A stretch of 22,878 nucleotides of DNA from CAZVFE01 sp964626405 (GTDB taxonomy: Bacteria; Bacteroidota; Bacteroidia; Cytophagales; Spirosomataceae). Made by a program: the position numbers and the translations under genes. The stretch covers positions 1-22,878 of the forward strand of contig CAZVFE010000027.1 of NCBI GenBank assembly GCA_964626405.1, read 5' to 3'. This document shows positions 15,618 to 22,807 of the stretch, piece after piece. The notes beneath the pieces were generated by a model, which saw only the letters and a program-made list of their open reading frames with translations, had not been told where the DNA came from and ran no database searches. Position 1 is the first letter of the stretch; every line of letters begins with the position of its first letter.

Positions 15618-16916
15618 ATGAGGAAAGTTGCTTTTTATACTTTAGGTTGTAAATTAAATTTTGCAGAAACTTCTACTATCGCAAGAAGTCTAGAATCTCT
15701 GGATTTTATCAAAGTAGAATTCAGTGAAAGTCCGGATTTATTCATTATAAATACCTGTAGTGTAACCGACCATGCTGATAGAAAATGCAAAAAGGTAGTT
15801 TCTGAAGCAAAAAAGATTAATCCTAAATCTATCGTTATAATTATTGGTTGCTTTGCTCAACTTAAACCGAAAGAAATTGCAGAAATTCCAGGTGTAAACC
15901 TTGTTTTAGGAGCTAATGAGAAGTTTAGAATTCCAGAAATATTACCAGAATACCTAAAACAAGATACTCAAGCCCCTCAAATTATTGCTCAGGAGATTCG
16001 ATACGACCTACCCTATCATGCATCTTATTCAATAAACGATCGCACACGGACTTTTTTAAAAGTACAAGATGGGTGCGATTATCCTTGTTCTTATTGTACC
16101 ATTCCATTGGCACGCGGACAATCTCGTTCTTCAAGTATTGAAGAAGTTCTTTTTCAATCTAATGAAATTGCAGATAGTGGTATTAATGAAATTGTTCTTA
16201 CTGGGGTAAATATTGGTGATTTTGGTATTCAGGAAGGATCTAGGAAAGAAACATTTTTCGATCTAGTAAAAAATTTAGATCAAGAGTCCTCCATTCCGAG
16301 ATTGAGAATTTCTTCCATCGAACCGAATTTATTCAGTTCTGAAATGATTGAATATATTGCAAATTCTAAGAAATTCGTCCCCCATTTTCATATTCCCTTA
16401 CAATCGGGTTCTAATACAGTTCTTCGATTAATGAAAAGAAGATATCAACGCGAATTATATGCTCAAAGGGTAGATTTAATCAAAAAACTTATGCCCAATG
16501 CCTGTATTGGAGTTGATGTAATAGTTGGACACCCAGGCGAGACAGAGGAATTATTTTTAGAAACTTTTCATTTTTTAAATGAATTAAATGTATCCTATCT
16601 GCATGTTTTCCCTTATTCAGAAAGACCCAATACCTATGCGGTAGATATCCAGCCAAAAGTTCAAGATCGAATTAAATCTGAAAGAGTAAAACAATTGATA
16701 TCTTTATCTGATAAAAAGAAACGTGCATTTTATGAAAGCCAAATAGGAAAGCAAGGACAAGTACTTTTTGAAGAAAAAGTTGAAAATGGTAAAATGTCGG
16801 GATTTTCTGAAAATTATATTCGGGTAGAAAAGAATTATGACCCTCTTTTAGTAAATACCATTCAATCCGTACAATACCATTCTATTTCTGAAAATGGTAA
16901 TATTCTTGCCTTATAA
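15618..16916 (+). CDS. mtaB: tRNA t6A37 methylthiotransferase MtaB
   Basis: A radical-SAM methylthiotransferase that adds a methylthio group to C2 of N6-threonylcarbamoyl-adenosine-37 in tRNA, 432 residues. The N-terminal UPF0004 domain carries the auxiliary-cluster cysteines C11 (TLGCKLN), C47 (NTCSVT) and C78 (IIGCFAQ). The radical-SAM motif CxxxCxxC is C153, C157, C160 (DGCDYPCSYCTIPLARG). HIPLQSGSNTVLRLMKRRY and GVDVIVGHPGE follow, and a small TRAM-like tail closes the protein. TLGCKLN-x-AET and the IPLARG-x-SRS run favour MtaB over MiaB or RimO. It is a single-gene unit lying between two terminators. Confidence 0.94.
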   Translation: MRKVAFYTLGCKLNFAETSTIARSLESLDFIKVEFSESPDLFIINTCSVTDHADRKCKKVVSEAKKINPKSIVIIIGCFAQLKPKEIAEIPGVNLVLGANEKFRIPEILPEYLKQDTQAPQIIAQEIRYDLPYHASYSINDRTRTFLKVQDGCDYPCSYCTIPLARGQSRSSSIEEVLFQSNEIADSGINEIVLTGVNIGDFGIQEGSRKETFFDLVKNLDQESSIPRLRISSIEPNLFSSEMIEYIANSKKFVPHFHIPLQSGSNTVLRLMKRRYQRELYAQRVDLIKKLMPNACIGVDVIVGHPGETEELFLETFHFLNELNVSYLHVFPYSERPNTYAVDIQPKVQDRIKSERVKQLISLSDKKKRAFYESQIGKQGQVLFEEKVENGKMSGFSENYIRVEKNYDPLLVNTIQSVQYHSISENGNILAL

Positions 16917-16944
16917 GATTTATATTTTCATAAATATTAACTGT

Positions 16945-16979
16945 AAAAAAAAACCGAGGCAAAACCTCGGTCTTTTTTA
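16945..16979. terminator. Bidirectional terminator between mtaB and amt
   Basis: ACCGAGG (16953-16959) pairs with CCTCGGT (16965-16971) around CAAAA. An eight-base A-run precedes the stem and CTTTTTT follows, so it can end both mtaB on the plus strand and the ammonium transporter on the minus strand. Confidence 0.95.
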
Positions 16980-17002
16980 ATCACAGGATCATTATACTTA
17001 AT

Positions 17003-18331
17003 TTACTCGAATAACGACTCATCATGCTGAGATACATCCAATCCTAATCTTTCCTCTTCTTCCGTAACTCTCAATGGAATAATCTTGTCGGTAATAATTA
17101 ATAATAAATAAGAAACACCGAATGCGAATGCAGATACCATTACCAAGGCGATTAAATGCTTTACAAATAAAGCTGTTTCGCCATAGAATAATCCTTGCTC
17201 AACTACTGCGCTATTTACAGTGCTGGTTGCAAAAACTCCTGTCAATAACATTCCCATCATTCCTCCTACACCATGGCAAGGGAATACATCCAATGAATCA
17301 TCTAAATTTGATTTTGCTCTCCAATGTGCAATAACGTTAGAAACGATTGCAGAGATAGCTCCAATAAATATTGCTTGTGGAACAGTTACGAAACCAGATG
17401 CTGGTGTGATCGCAACTAAACCAACTACTGCACCAATTGCAAATCCTAAAGCGGATACTTTCTTTCCTTTTGTAACATCAAATAATACCCACGATAGTCC
17501 AGCTGCTGCTGCTGCAACGTGTGTTACTGCAAATGCAGATACTGCTAAAGTTCCAGCTCCTAAGGAAGATCCAGCGTTGAATCCGAACCATCCGAACCAT
17601 AATAAACCAGTTCCTAATAATACGTAAGGAATATTCGCTGGAGGTAAAACATTTGATTCTTGAACAGACTTTCTTCTCTTTAAATAAAGAGCACCTGCTA
17701 ATGCTGCCCAACCAGCCGACATATGAACTACAGTTCCTCCTGCAAAGTCTAAAACACCTAAGTTAAACAAGAAACCATCAGGGTGCCAAGTCCAGTGTGC
17801 TAAAGGAGCATATACCACTACGATGAATAATACCATGAACAATACATAAGCTTTAAAGTTAATTCTTTCTGCTAATGCACCTGAAATCAAGGCTGGAGTG
17901 ATTACGGCAAACTTCATTTGAAAAAATGCAAACAAAGCAAAAGGGATAGTTAATGCGAAAGTAGTCCCTGAATAATCAAATACACCTTTGAACATAAAGA
18001 ACGTAGTAGGATCTCCTACCCAACCTCCAATTGAATCTCCAAATGCTAAAGAGAATCCGAATACTACCCAAATCACAGAGATAACTCCCATTGCGATGAA
18101 GGATTGTAACATGGTTGAAATTACGTTTTTGTGATTCACCATTCCTCCATAAAAATATGCTAGGCCTGGTGTCATTAATAAAACTAGTCCTGATGCTACT
18201 AACATCCATGCTGTGTCTCCAGTGTCTATTCCTTCTGTTACGAATTCTCCAGGAGCCGGACTAAAAATGGCTAATAAGGATATTGCTAATAATATAAGCA
18301 ATGGAATCCAGGTGGGCTTTTGTGTTGTCAT
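17003..18331 (-). CDS. amt: Ammonium transporter (Amt/MEP/Rh family)
   Basis: An inner-membrane ammonium channel of 442 residues with about 11 membrane helices plus an extra hydrophobic N-terminal segment (residues 8-25) that may be a cleaved signal or an added helix. Family signatures are GDTAWMLVASGLVLLMTPGL, FYGGMV-x-KNV, GGTVVHMSAGWAALAGA and FPCHGVGGMMGMLLTG; the histidines in the last two are the pore twin-His pair. The C-terminal tail (RVTEEEERLGLDVSQHDE) is the usual cytoplasmic end that contacts PII proteins, including the conserved EEE-x-GLD-x-S-x-H. No glnK/glnB gene lies next to it here, although such a partner is common. It is second in an operon, 41 bases after the porin gene, and codon use is biased as in the type II glutamine synthetase. 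Confidence 0.96.
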   Translation of the reverse strand: MTTQKPTWIPLLILLAISLLAIFSPAPGEFVTEGIDTGDTAWMLVASGLVLLMTPGLAYFYGGMVNHKNVISTMLQSFIAMGVISVIWVVFGFSLAFGDSIGGWVGDPTTFFMFKGVFDYSGTTFALTIPFALFAFFQMKFAVITPALISGALAERINFKAYVLFMVLFIVVVYAPLAHWTWHPDGFLFNLGVLDFAGGTVVHMSAGWAALAGALYLKRRKSVQESNVLPPANIPYVLLGTGLLWFGWFGFNAGSSLGAGTLAVSAFAVTHVAAAAAGLSWVLFDVTKGKKVSALGFAIGAVVGLVAITPASGFVTVPQAIFIGAISAIVSNVIAHWRAKSNLDDSLDVFPCHGVGGMMGMLLTGVFATSTVNSAVVEQGLFYGETALFVKHLIALVMVSAFAFGVSYLLLIITDKIIPLRVTEEEERLGLDVSQHDESLFE

Positions 18332-18372
18332 AATAATAGAATTTTAAATTTCCTAACTGAGTAAATTAATTA

Positions 18373-19500
18373 TTAATAAGAATAAATGAAGTGTAGACCA
18401 AATGTTGCCTGAGAATTAGTTGCTTCTCCTTTTGAGTTTACGAAATTGTTCGTAGCGTAAGAATCTATTCTAATTTCTGGCTTGATTAGTAAATGACCAT
18501 TCGCGCTCGTAATATTTCCAGTAACCGTGAATGAATTAACGGATGTTCCTACTCCATCAGGACCTGTTAAAGCTCTTGCTCCTGAAGTATTATCGAAATA
18601 TTCATATCTTCCGCCCAATGCAAAACTATCAGAGAATGCATAGTTTGAATAAATTGCTGCTCCTCCCCATGTTTTATTGCTTCCGATATCTCCACCTCCT
18701 TGGTAATCACCTGAAGCTGAACCAAATGCAGAATTCAATCCTAAATAATATTTATCTGTGATTTGGTATCCAGTTGTAAGGTCAATTATACTATATGACC
18801 CTGTAGAACCAGGAGCAGATTCATCTGAAACCATACCGTTTAAGTATAAATTCCAATCATCAGCTGGTGAAACATATATTTGTGATATTACCCCTTTTCC
18901 ACTGTTATTATCATTCAAACCATCAATATTATTGACTAATCCAACCATAAAAGCTGCTCTGTCAGAAACAGGAAGATCTAATTTTGCTCCAATATGATAA
19001 AATGGACCATTGTTGAATAAATTTGAAAGTGAATAATTAAAGTTTGCTGGCGCATCGATTACTTCATAACCAATGTGTGTACCAAACTGACCAATTGTAA
19101 AGGAAGCTTTCTCTCCAAGACCGAAATTAATATAAGCTTGCTTGATTGCTAATGAAGTGGATGTTACCCCATCTCCTAAATTTCCAATTACGTTTCCGTA
19201 ATTTCCTAAATCTGCATTCGGCCCAAATACTAAATCAATTACTACTTCTGAATTGCTCGTAGCAGCATATGATAATTTGGTTTGCGCAAGTCCTAATGAA
19301 AACTGGTTGCTGTAACGATCGAATGCTCTTTCCATCCCGGAAACCCCTAGATTACTTCTGTCTGTTGGTCCGTTAAAATTTGCCATATAGTATGCATCCA
19401 CATACCCCGATAAACTAAATTTTGAACTGTCGGCTTCTACTTGTGAAAAACCTGTGAATCCGATAACGGATAATAGTGCTGTAGTAAATAATTTTCTCAT
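18373..19500 (-). CDS. Outer-membrane beta-barrel porin (OmpL-like, BBP2 family)
   Basis: A 375-residue secreted protein with a Sec signal peptide (MRKLFTTALLSVIGFTGFSQ, cleaved near residue 20-23) and alternating beta-strand sequence throughout, ending in an aromatic residue (FGLHFIYSY), as outer-membrane barrels do. FSLSGYVDAYY near the N-terminus, FTIGQFGTHIGYEVIDAP, HIGAKLDLPVSDR, and GGRYEYFDN near the end fit the OmpL-like beta-barrel porin-2 family. It is the first gene of an operon with the ammonium transporter and probably lets ammonium or small nitrogen compounds cross the outer membrane; that role is inferred from position. A promoter and phased upstream repeats precede it. The start is the ATG at 19500, with a leader of about 30 nt. 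Confidence 0.88.
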   Translation of the reverse strand: MRKLFTTALLSVIGFTGFSQVEADSSKFSLSGYVDAYYMANFNGPTDRSNLGVSGMERAFDRYSNQFSLGLAQTKLSYAATSNSEVVIDLVFGPNADLGNYGNVIGNLGDGVTSTSLAIKQAYINFGLGEKASFTIGQFGTHIGYEVIDAPANFNYSLSNLFNNGPFYHIGAKLDLPVSDRAAFMVGLVNNIDGLNDNNSGKGVISQIYVSPADDWNLYLNGMVSDESAPGSTGSYSIIDLTTGYQITDKYYLGLNSAFGSASGDYQGGGDIGSNKTWGGAAIYSNYAFSDSFALGGRYEYFDNTSGARALTGPDGVGTSVNSFTVTGNITSANGHLLIKPEIRIDSYATNNFVNSKGEATNSQATFGLHFIYSY

Positions 19501-19538
19501 AAATTGGACTTTTTAAAGTTAAATGCCTGATTACACTA

Positions 19539-19570
19539 CAAAGATTAGAACTATTTTTATAGATACCAAA
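19539..19570 (-). promoter_or_regulatory. Promoter of the porin-amt operon (TTTG-N19-TAATCTTTG)
   Basis: On the minus strand TTTG (19570-19567) is followed after 19 bases by TAATCTTTG (19547-19539), one base longer than the TAnnTTTG consensus but otherwise well matched in spacing. Transcription should start near 19532, about 31 bases before the ATG. The 52-bp phased repeats begin just upstream of the -33 box. Confidence 0.6.
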
Positions 19571-19572
19571 TT

Positions 19573-19690
19573 TTTAAACCATTTTTTTTAAAAAAAACAG
19601 AAAAAAGTAAAAAATAGGGTAAAATTTAAACCTGTTTTTAATGTTTTTACAAAAAAATATAAAAAATAGGGTAAATTTTAAACAATAATT
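19573..19690. repeat. 52-bp-phased direct repeats upstream of the porin-amt promoter
   Basis: TTTAAAC occurs at 19573, 19625 and 19677, exactly 52 bp apart. Between them a TAAAAAATAGGGTAAA core occurs at 19608 and 19660, also 52 bp apart; together with the following TTTAAAC each makes a 24-base block with one mismatch (19608-19631 and 19660-19683). The two full units are otherwise diverged in the middle, so conservation is limited to the core, as for protein-binding sites. The third unit is a partial copy. Read on the minus strand the core is TTTACCCTATTTTTTA. Confidence 0.75.
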
Positions 19691-19740
19691 TTTAAAAATA
19701 TTAAAAAATACTTCTTTTTTAATTTTAAGTTTAGGTATAA

Positions 19741-19771
19741 AAAAAAAGCCACACTTTCGTGTAGCTTTTTT
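19741..19771 (-). terminator. Intrinsic terminator after the ferredoxin gene
   Basis: AAAAAAAGC-C-ACAC (19741-19754) pairs with GTGT-A-GCTTTTTT (19759-19771) around TTTC, with one internal C-A mismatch. On the minus strand it presents a T-run after the stem, 54 bases beyond the ferredoxin stop codon. Confidence 0.88.
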
Positions 19772-19824
19772 ATAATATCATAACTCTTAAAGAATGCCCA
19801 TGAATAAATTCATCGGCTAATTAC

Positions 19825-20172
19825 TTATTCTCCGTGTAACCATGCTTTTTTAGCTAAAAGCGTGTCTTCATCCTCCTCATGGTCAGGATCTGGTACACAA
19901 CAATCCACAGGACATACAGCCGCACATTGAGGTTCTTCATGAAAACCTGTACATTCTGTACATTTATCGGGTACTATATAATAGAATTCATCTGATACAG
20001 GATCCATTGGATCTTCTGCATTCATACTTGAACCATCCCCTAATTCAACTTCTTTTAAAGCAGTCCCTCCTGCCCATGTCCATTCTATTCCACCTTCATA
20101 TATTGCATTATTTGGGCATTCCGGTTCACATGCCCCACAATTGATACACTCGTCTGTAATGATAATTGCCAT
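19825..20172 (-). CDS. 2[4Fe-4S] ferredoxin with extended inter-cluster linker
   Basis: A 115-residue electron carrier. Cluster one is bound by C9, C12, C15 and C87; cluster two by C71, C74, C83 and C19, by analogy with Allochromatium-type ferredoxins (CxxCxxCxxxCP and CxxC-x8-CxxxCP). Extra Cys residues follow at 91 and 92. Between the two Cys groups is a linker of about 50 residues (20-70), some 30 longer than in the Allochromatium protein, containing EGGIEWTWAGGT; I recall the same insertion in other Bacteroidota ferredoxins. The C-terminal tail is acidic. Possible clients include IspG in this window. It is divergently transcribed from the LuxC-like reductase gene. Confidence 0.93.
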   Translation of the reverse strand: MAIIITDECINCGACEPECPNNAIYEGGIEWTWAGGTALKEVELGDGSSMNAEDPMDPVSDEFYYIVPDKCTECTGFHEEPQCAAVCPVDCCVPDPDHEEDEDTLLAKKAWLHGE

Positions 20173-20196
20173 AGTACTCTTTTTTCTATTAGTCTA

Positions 20197-20204
20197 CAAA
20201 ATTA
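20197..20204 (-). promoter_or_regulatory. -7 box (TAATTTTG) of the ferredoxin gene
   Basis: On the minus strand TAATTTTG fits TAnnTTTG and lies 24 bases before the ATG at 20172. A TTTG lies 23 bases upstream of it, at the long end of the allowed spacing. The predicted leader is about 18 nt. Confidence 0.5.
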
Positions 20205-20287
20205 GTCAAGAATAGTTAAAATTGTATCAAATAATGAAAAAAAATTGTATTTTTTTTCGACCTTTGTATAAAATTATAAATTTAATT

Positions 20288-21319
20288 ATGCCGAATTCTA
20301 TTCATAAAGCAAGTTTTTTCCATTTTATCGACCAAACAAATGCGTTTTTTGCTAATTCATCTAACCAAGATAAAATTGAACTTTTTATAGAAAAGGCTAT
20401 TATTGAGAATCCTTGGTTCACCAAAGATCAAATTAAAATTTCATTAAATGCTATCCTTTTAAAGTATTTTAACCTAAAAGATTGGGAAAAGTTTTTTGAA
20501 GATTATCCTAATTCAATAAATCATCGAAAAACCGTAGGCTTAATTCTTCCAGGAAATATACCGGCAGTTGGTATCCATGATATTTTAATGGTATTTGCCT
20601 CTGGACATTTTGCTAAGATTAAAGCTTCAAGTCAGGATAAAGCATTAATTGAATTATTTTTAGATATAGCAAAAAATACTCCTTTATATCATAATTTCGA
20701 AAAAGTAGATAAAATCACAGGTGTTGATGCAATTATTGCTACAGGTTCCGATAATTCTGCTAAATTATTTGAATCCTATTTTAAAGATATTCCTCGAATT
20801 ATTCGCGGTAATCGTTCATCCATTGCCTATATCAAAGGAAATGAAGATGAAAATGATTTTAAAGAATTAGCGAAGGATATATTTACTTATTTTGGCCTAG
20901 GTTGCAGAAATGTTAGTTCAATTTTAATTCCTAGAAATTATAATCCTACCCCATTATTTGATGTATTAACGACTTATGATTACATAAACGATAATACGAA
21001 ATATGCCAATAATTATCAATATCAGAGAACTTTACACGTATTTAATGGGAAAAAGCATTTTGACTTAGGGAATATTCTTGCGGTTGAGGAAATTGAAATT
21101 CAAGATGCTCCAATTGGTGTAATTAATCTTGTTCGATATGATTCATTAGAAAACGTTCAAGAATTAATTCAAAATTATTCAAATCATATTCAATGTTTAG
21201 TTGAAAAGGACAATGATTTAAATCTTCCAAATTCTTTTTATTTTGGTAAAGCACAAGAACCTGGATTAGAAGATTTTGCAGATTTAATTAATACTTACGA
21301 ATTTTTGTTAAGTATATAA
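20288..21319 (+). CDS. LuxC-like acyl-CoA reductase family protein
   Basis: A 343-residue member of the LuxC / aldehyde-dehydrogenase superfamily, which reduces activated acyl groups to aldehydes with NADPH. Visible features are NPWFTKDQI near the start, VGLILPGNIPAVGIHDIL (nucleotide-binding region), DAIIATGSDNSA, RIIRGNRSS and the nucleophile region FGLGCRNVSS with C206. The start is the ATG at 20288; upstream in-frame TTG (20222) and ATG (20234) add a Phe/Ile-rich run with no family resemblance. There is no LuxD or LuxE partner, so this is not a luminescence system; the physiological substrate is unknown. It faces the ferredoxin gene across a short intergenic region. GACCTTTG at 20259-20266 is a weak -7 candidate. 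Its 3' end overlaps the convergent PAP2 gene by 32 bases. Confidence 0.85.
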   Translation: MPNSIHKASFFHFIDQTNAFFANSSNQDKIELFIEKAIIENPWFTKDQIKISLNAILLKYFNLKDWEKFFEDYPNSINHRKTVGLILPGNIPAVGIHDILMVFASGHFAKIKASSQDKALIELFLDIAKNTPLYHNFEKVDKITGVDAIIATGSDNSAKLFESYFKDIPRIIRGNRSSIAYIKGNEDENDFKELAKDIFTYFGLGCRNVSSILIPRNYNPTPLFDVLTTYDYINDNTKYANNYQYQRTLHVFNGKKHFDLGNILAVEEIEIQDAPIGVINLVRYDSLENVQELIQNYSNHIQCLVEKDNDLNLPNSFYFGKAQEPGLEDFADLINTYEFLLSI

Positions 21320-21833
21320 AATTTAAAATACTTGCAATTGAAGTACCTATTCCTGCGCCAACTAATACATCTATAGGGAAATGTGCTCCTAGATATATTC
21401 TTGAATAACTGACCATAAAAGCCCATATTAGCATGATAATTGTAGCTTTTTGGTTCTTGAATATATAATGTATTCCAGCAGCTAAACCAAATGAATTGGC
21501 AGCATGAGATGAACAAAAACCGTACATTCCACCACAACCATTCGGTAAATGGATCCAATTACTAAAAGCGTCTACGTGGCAGGGTCGTAATCTTGCTACC
21601 CATGGTTTTAGAATGGAAGAGCAAATCTGATCTGCCAATAATATTACCAATAGTAAATAAATGATTATTTTCCAGTTTTCTCGAGGATTTGATTTTAGAA
21701 TTTGATAAATTATCAATAAATATAAAGGTATCCAAACTAATTTTTCAGAGAAAAAAATCATAATCTGATCCAAAATTGGATGATTATGTAAATTTATCCA
21801 TTCAAATAAGGTATTATCCCAGTTTGGAAACAT
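21288..21833 (-). CDS. PAP2-family membrane phosphatase
   Basis: A 181-residue membrane protein with about five hydrophobic helices and all three motifs of the type 2 phosphatidic acid phosphatase family: K-x6-RP (K76 to P84, KPWVARLRP), the central SSH (108-110, usual form PSGH) and SR-x5-H-x3-D (S144, R145, H151, D155). H110 and H151 are the catalytic pair. The likely substrate is undecaprenyl diphosphate or another lipid phosphate at the outer face of the inner membrane. The ATG at 21833 comes two bases after the trpS stop, so both are on one transcript. Its last 32 bases overlap the end of the LuxC-like gene on the other strand, and I find no terminator hairpin at that junction. Confidence 0.93.
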   Translation of the reverse strand: MFPNWDNTLFEWINLHNHPILDQIMIFFSEKLVWIPLYLLIIYQILKSNPRENWKIIIYLLLVILLADQICSSILKPWVARLRPCHVDAFSNWIHLPNGCGGMYGFCSSHAANSFGLAAGIHYIFKNQKATIIMLIWAFMVSYSRIYLGAHFPIDVLVGAGIGTSIASILNFIYLTKIRKY

Positions 21834-21835
21834 AA

Positions 21836-22807
21836 TTAAAATTGAAAAAGGTTTCTAACGCGTTTTATGGTTTGTTTTGCAATAATTTCAGCCTTTTTTT
21901 CTCCTTCAACTAATTTTTCTTCGATAATTTTAGGATTTTCAATATAATATTGAAACAGTTCTCTAGGTTTTTCAAATTTTTCTAAAATTGCCTGATGAAG
22001 AGCTTGTTTAGCATGTCCATATCCATATCCTCCCTTTAAATAATTTTCCCTCATCTCTTCAATTTGTTCCGGACGCGCTATCAAAGAATATAATTTGAAA
22101 GTAATATCGTTTTCTGGATCCTTTGGTTCTTCTAAAGGAGTGGTGTCTGTCACGATTTTCTTTATCTGTTTCAGTAAATCTTTTTCAGGCAAGAAAATAT
22201 CAATATAATTATTTAGCGATTTTGACATTTTATTTCCATCCAACCCAGGGATTGTCATTACATCCTCATTAATTTTTGATTCTGGAATAACAAAAATATC
22301 TTCTCCTGCATATCTATTCACCGTGGATGCAATATCTCTTGTCATTTCTAAATGTTGTCGTTGGTCCTTTCCTACTGGAACAACATCTGCATCATATAAA
22401 ACGATATCTGCTGCTTGTAAAACTGGATATGTAAACAAGCCAGCATTTACATCTGCTAATTTTTCTGATTTATCTTTAAAACTATGTCCGTTGGCCAGCA
22501 TCGGAAATGGGGTAAAACAATTTAAATACCACATTAATTCAGTATGGTAAGGCGCGAGTTTTGATTGACGATAGAAATAATTTGAATCGGTATCAAACCC
22601 AAAGGCTAACCAAGCTGCAGCAATGGATAAGGTATTTTGTTTAATTGTAGCTCCATCTTTTAAGGATGTAAGGGTATGTAAATCTGCTATAAATAAAAAT
22701 GACTCGTTTTCCTTTTTCTTTGATAATTCAATTGCTGGGACAATTGCTCCCAAAATATTTCCTAAATGAGGTTTTCCAGATGATTGAATCCCAGTGAGTA
22801 TACGCAT
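21836..22807 (-). CDS. trpS: Tryptophanyl-tRNA synthetase
   Basis: Class I aminoacyl-tRNA synthetase that charges tRNA-Trp, 323 residues, the standard bacterial length. The HIGH-type motif is SGKPHLGN (residues 10-17), and KMSKS is exact at 193-197 (GNKMSKSLNN). Other conserved stretches are FIADLHTLT, YPVLQAADIVLYDADVVPVG-x-DQ-x-QHLE and the C-terminal GYGYGHAKQAL. The ATG at 22807 gives MRILTGIQ, the usual N-terminus. It is the first gene of a pair with the PAP2 phosphatase. No TAnnTTTG box is clear in the 71 AT-rich bases between the start and the window edge, so its promoter may lie outside. Confidence 0.97.
   Translation of the reverse strand: MRILTGIQSSGKPHLGNILGAIVPAIELSKKKENESFLFIADLHTLTSLKDGATIKQNTLSIAAAWLAFGFDTDSNYFYRQSKLAPYHTELMWYLNCFTPFPMLANGHSFKDKSEKLADVNAGLFTYPVLQAADIVLYDADVVPVGKDQRQHLEMTRDIASTVNRYAGEDIFVIPESKINEDVMTIPGLDGNKMSKSLNNYIDIFLPEKDLLKQIKKIVTDTTPLEEPKDPENDITFKLYSLIARPEQIEEMRENYLKGGYGYGHAKQALHQAILEKFEKPRELFQYYIENPKIIEEKLVEGEKKAEIIAKQTIKRVRNLFQF

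Larger units (their letters stand above)
19501..19824. other. 324-base intergenic region between porin and ferredoxin genes
   Basis: The longest non-coding stretch in the window. From left to right it holds the porin leader, the porin-amt promoter (19539-19570), the phased repeats (19573-19690), an AT-rich filler of poly-A and poly-T runs (19690-19740), the ferredoxin terminator (19741-19771), and about 50 unassigned bases before the ferredoxin stop. I see no open reading frame of note and no tRNA-like or riboswitch-like folding. Confidence 0.8.

Noticed and set aside
17220..17627. Plus-strand open frame of 135 codons inside amt
   Set aside because: It is antisense to conserved membrane helices of the transporter; its Ala/Thr/Pro-rich translation is the expected shadow of a highly biased gene.
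19573..19690. Repeats as a CRISPR array or a transposon end
   Set aside because: Only two full units, a diverged middle, no cas genes, no transposase and no target duplication; the position next to a promoter fits regulatory sites better.
20222..20287. N-terminal extension of the LuxC-like protein from TTG 20222 or ATG 20234
   Set aside because: It adds a Phe/Ile-rich run from an AT-rich region that overlaps possible promoter DNA; the ATG at 20288 gives the family-like N-terminus.
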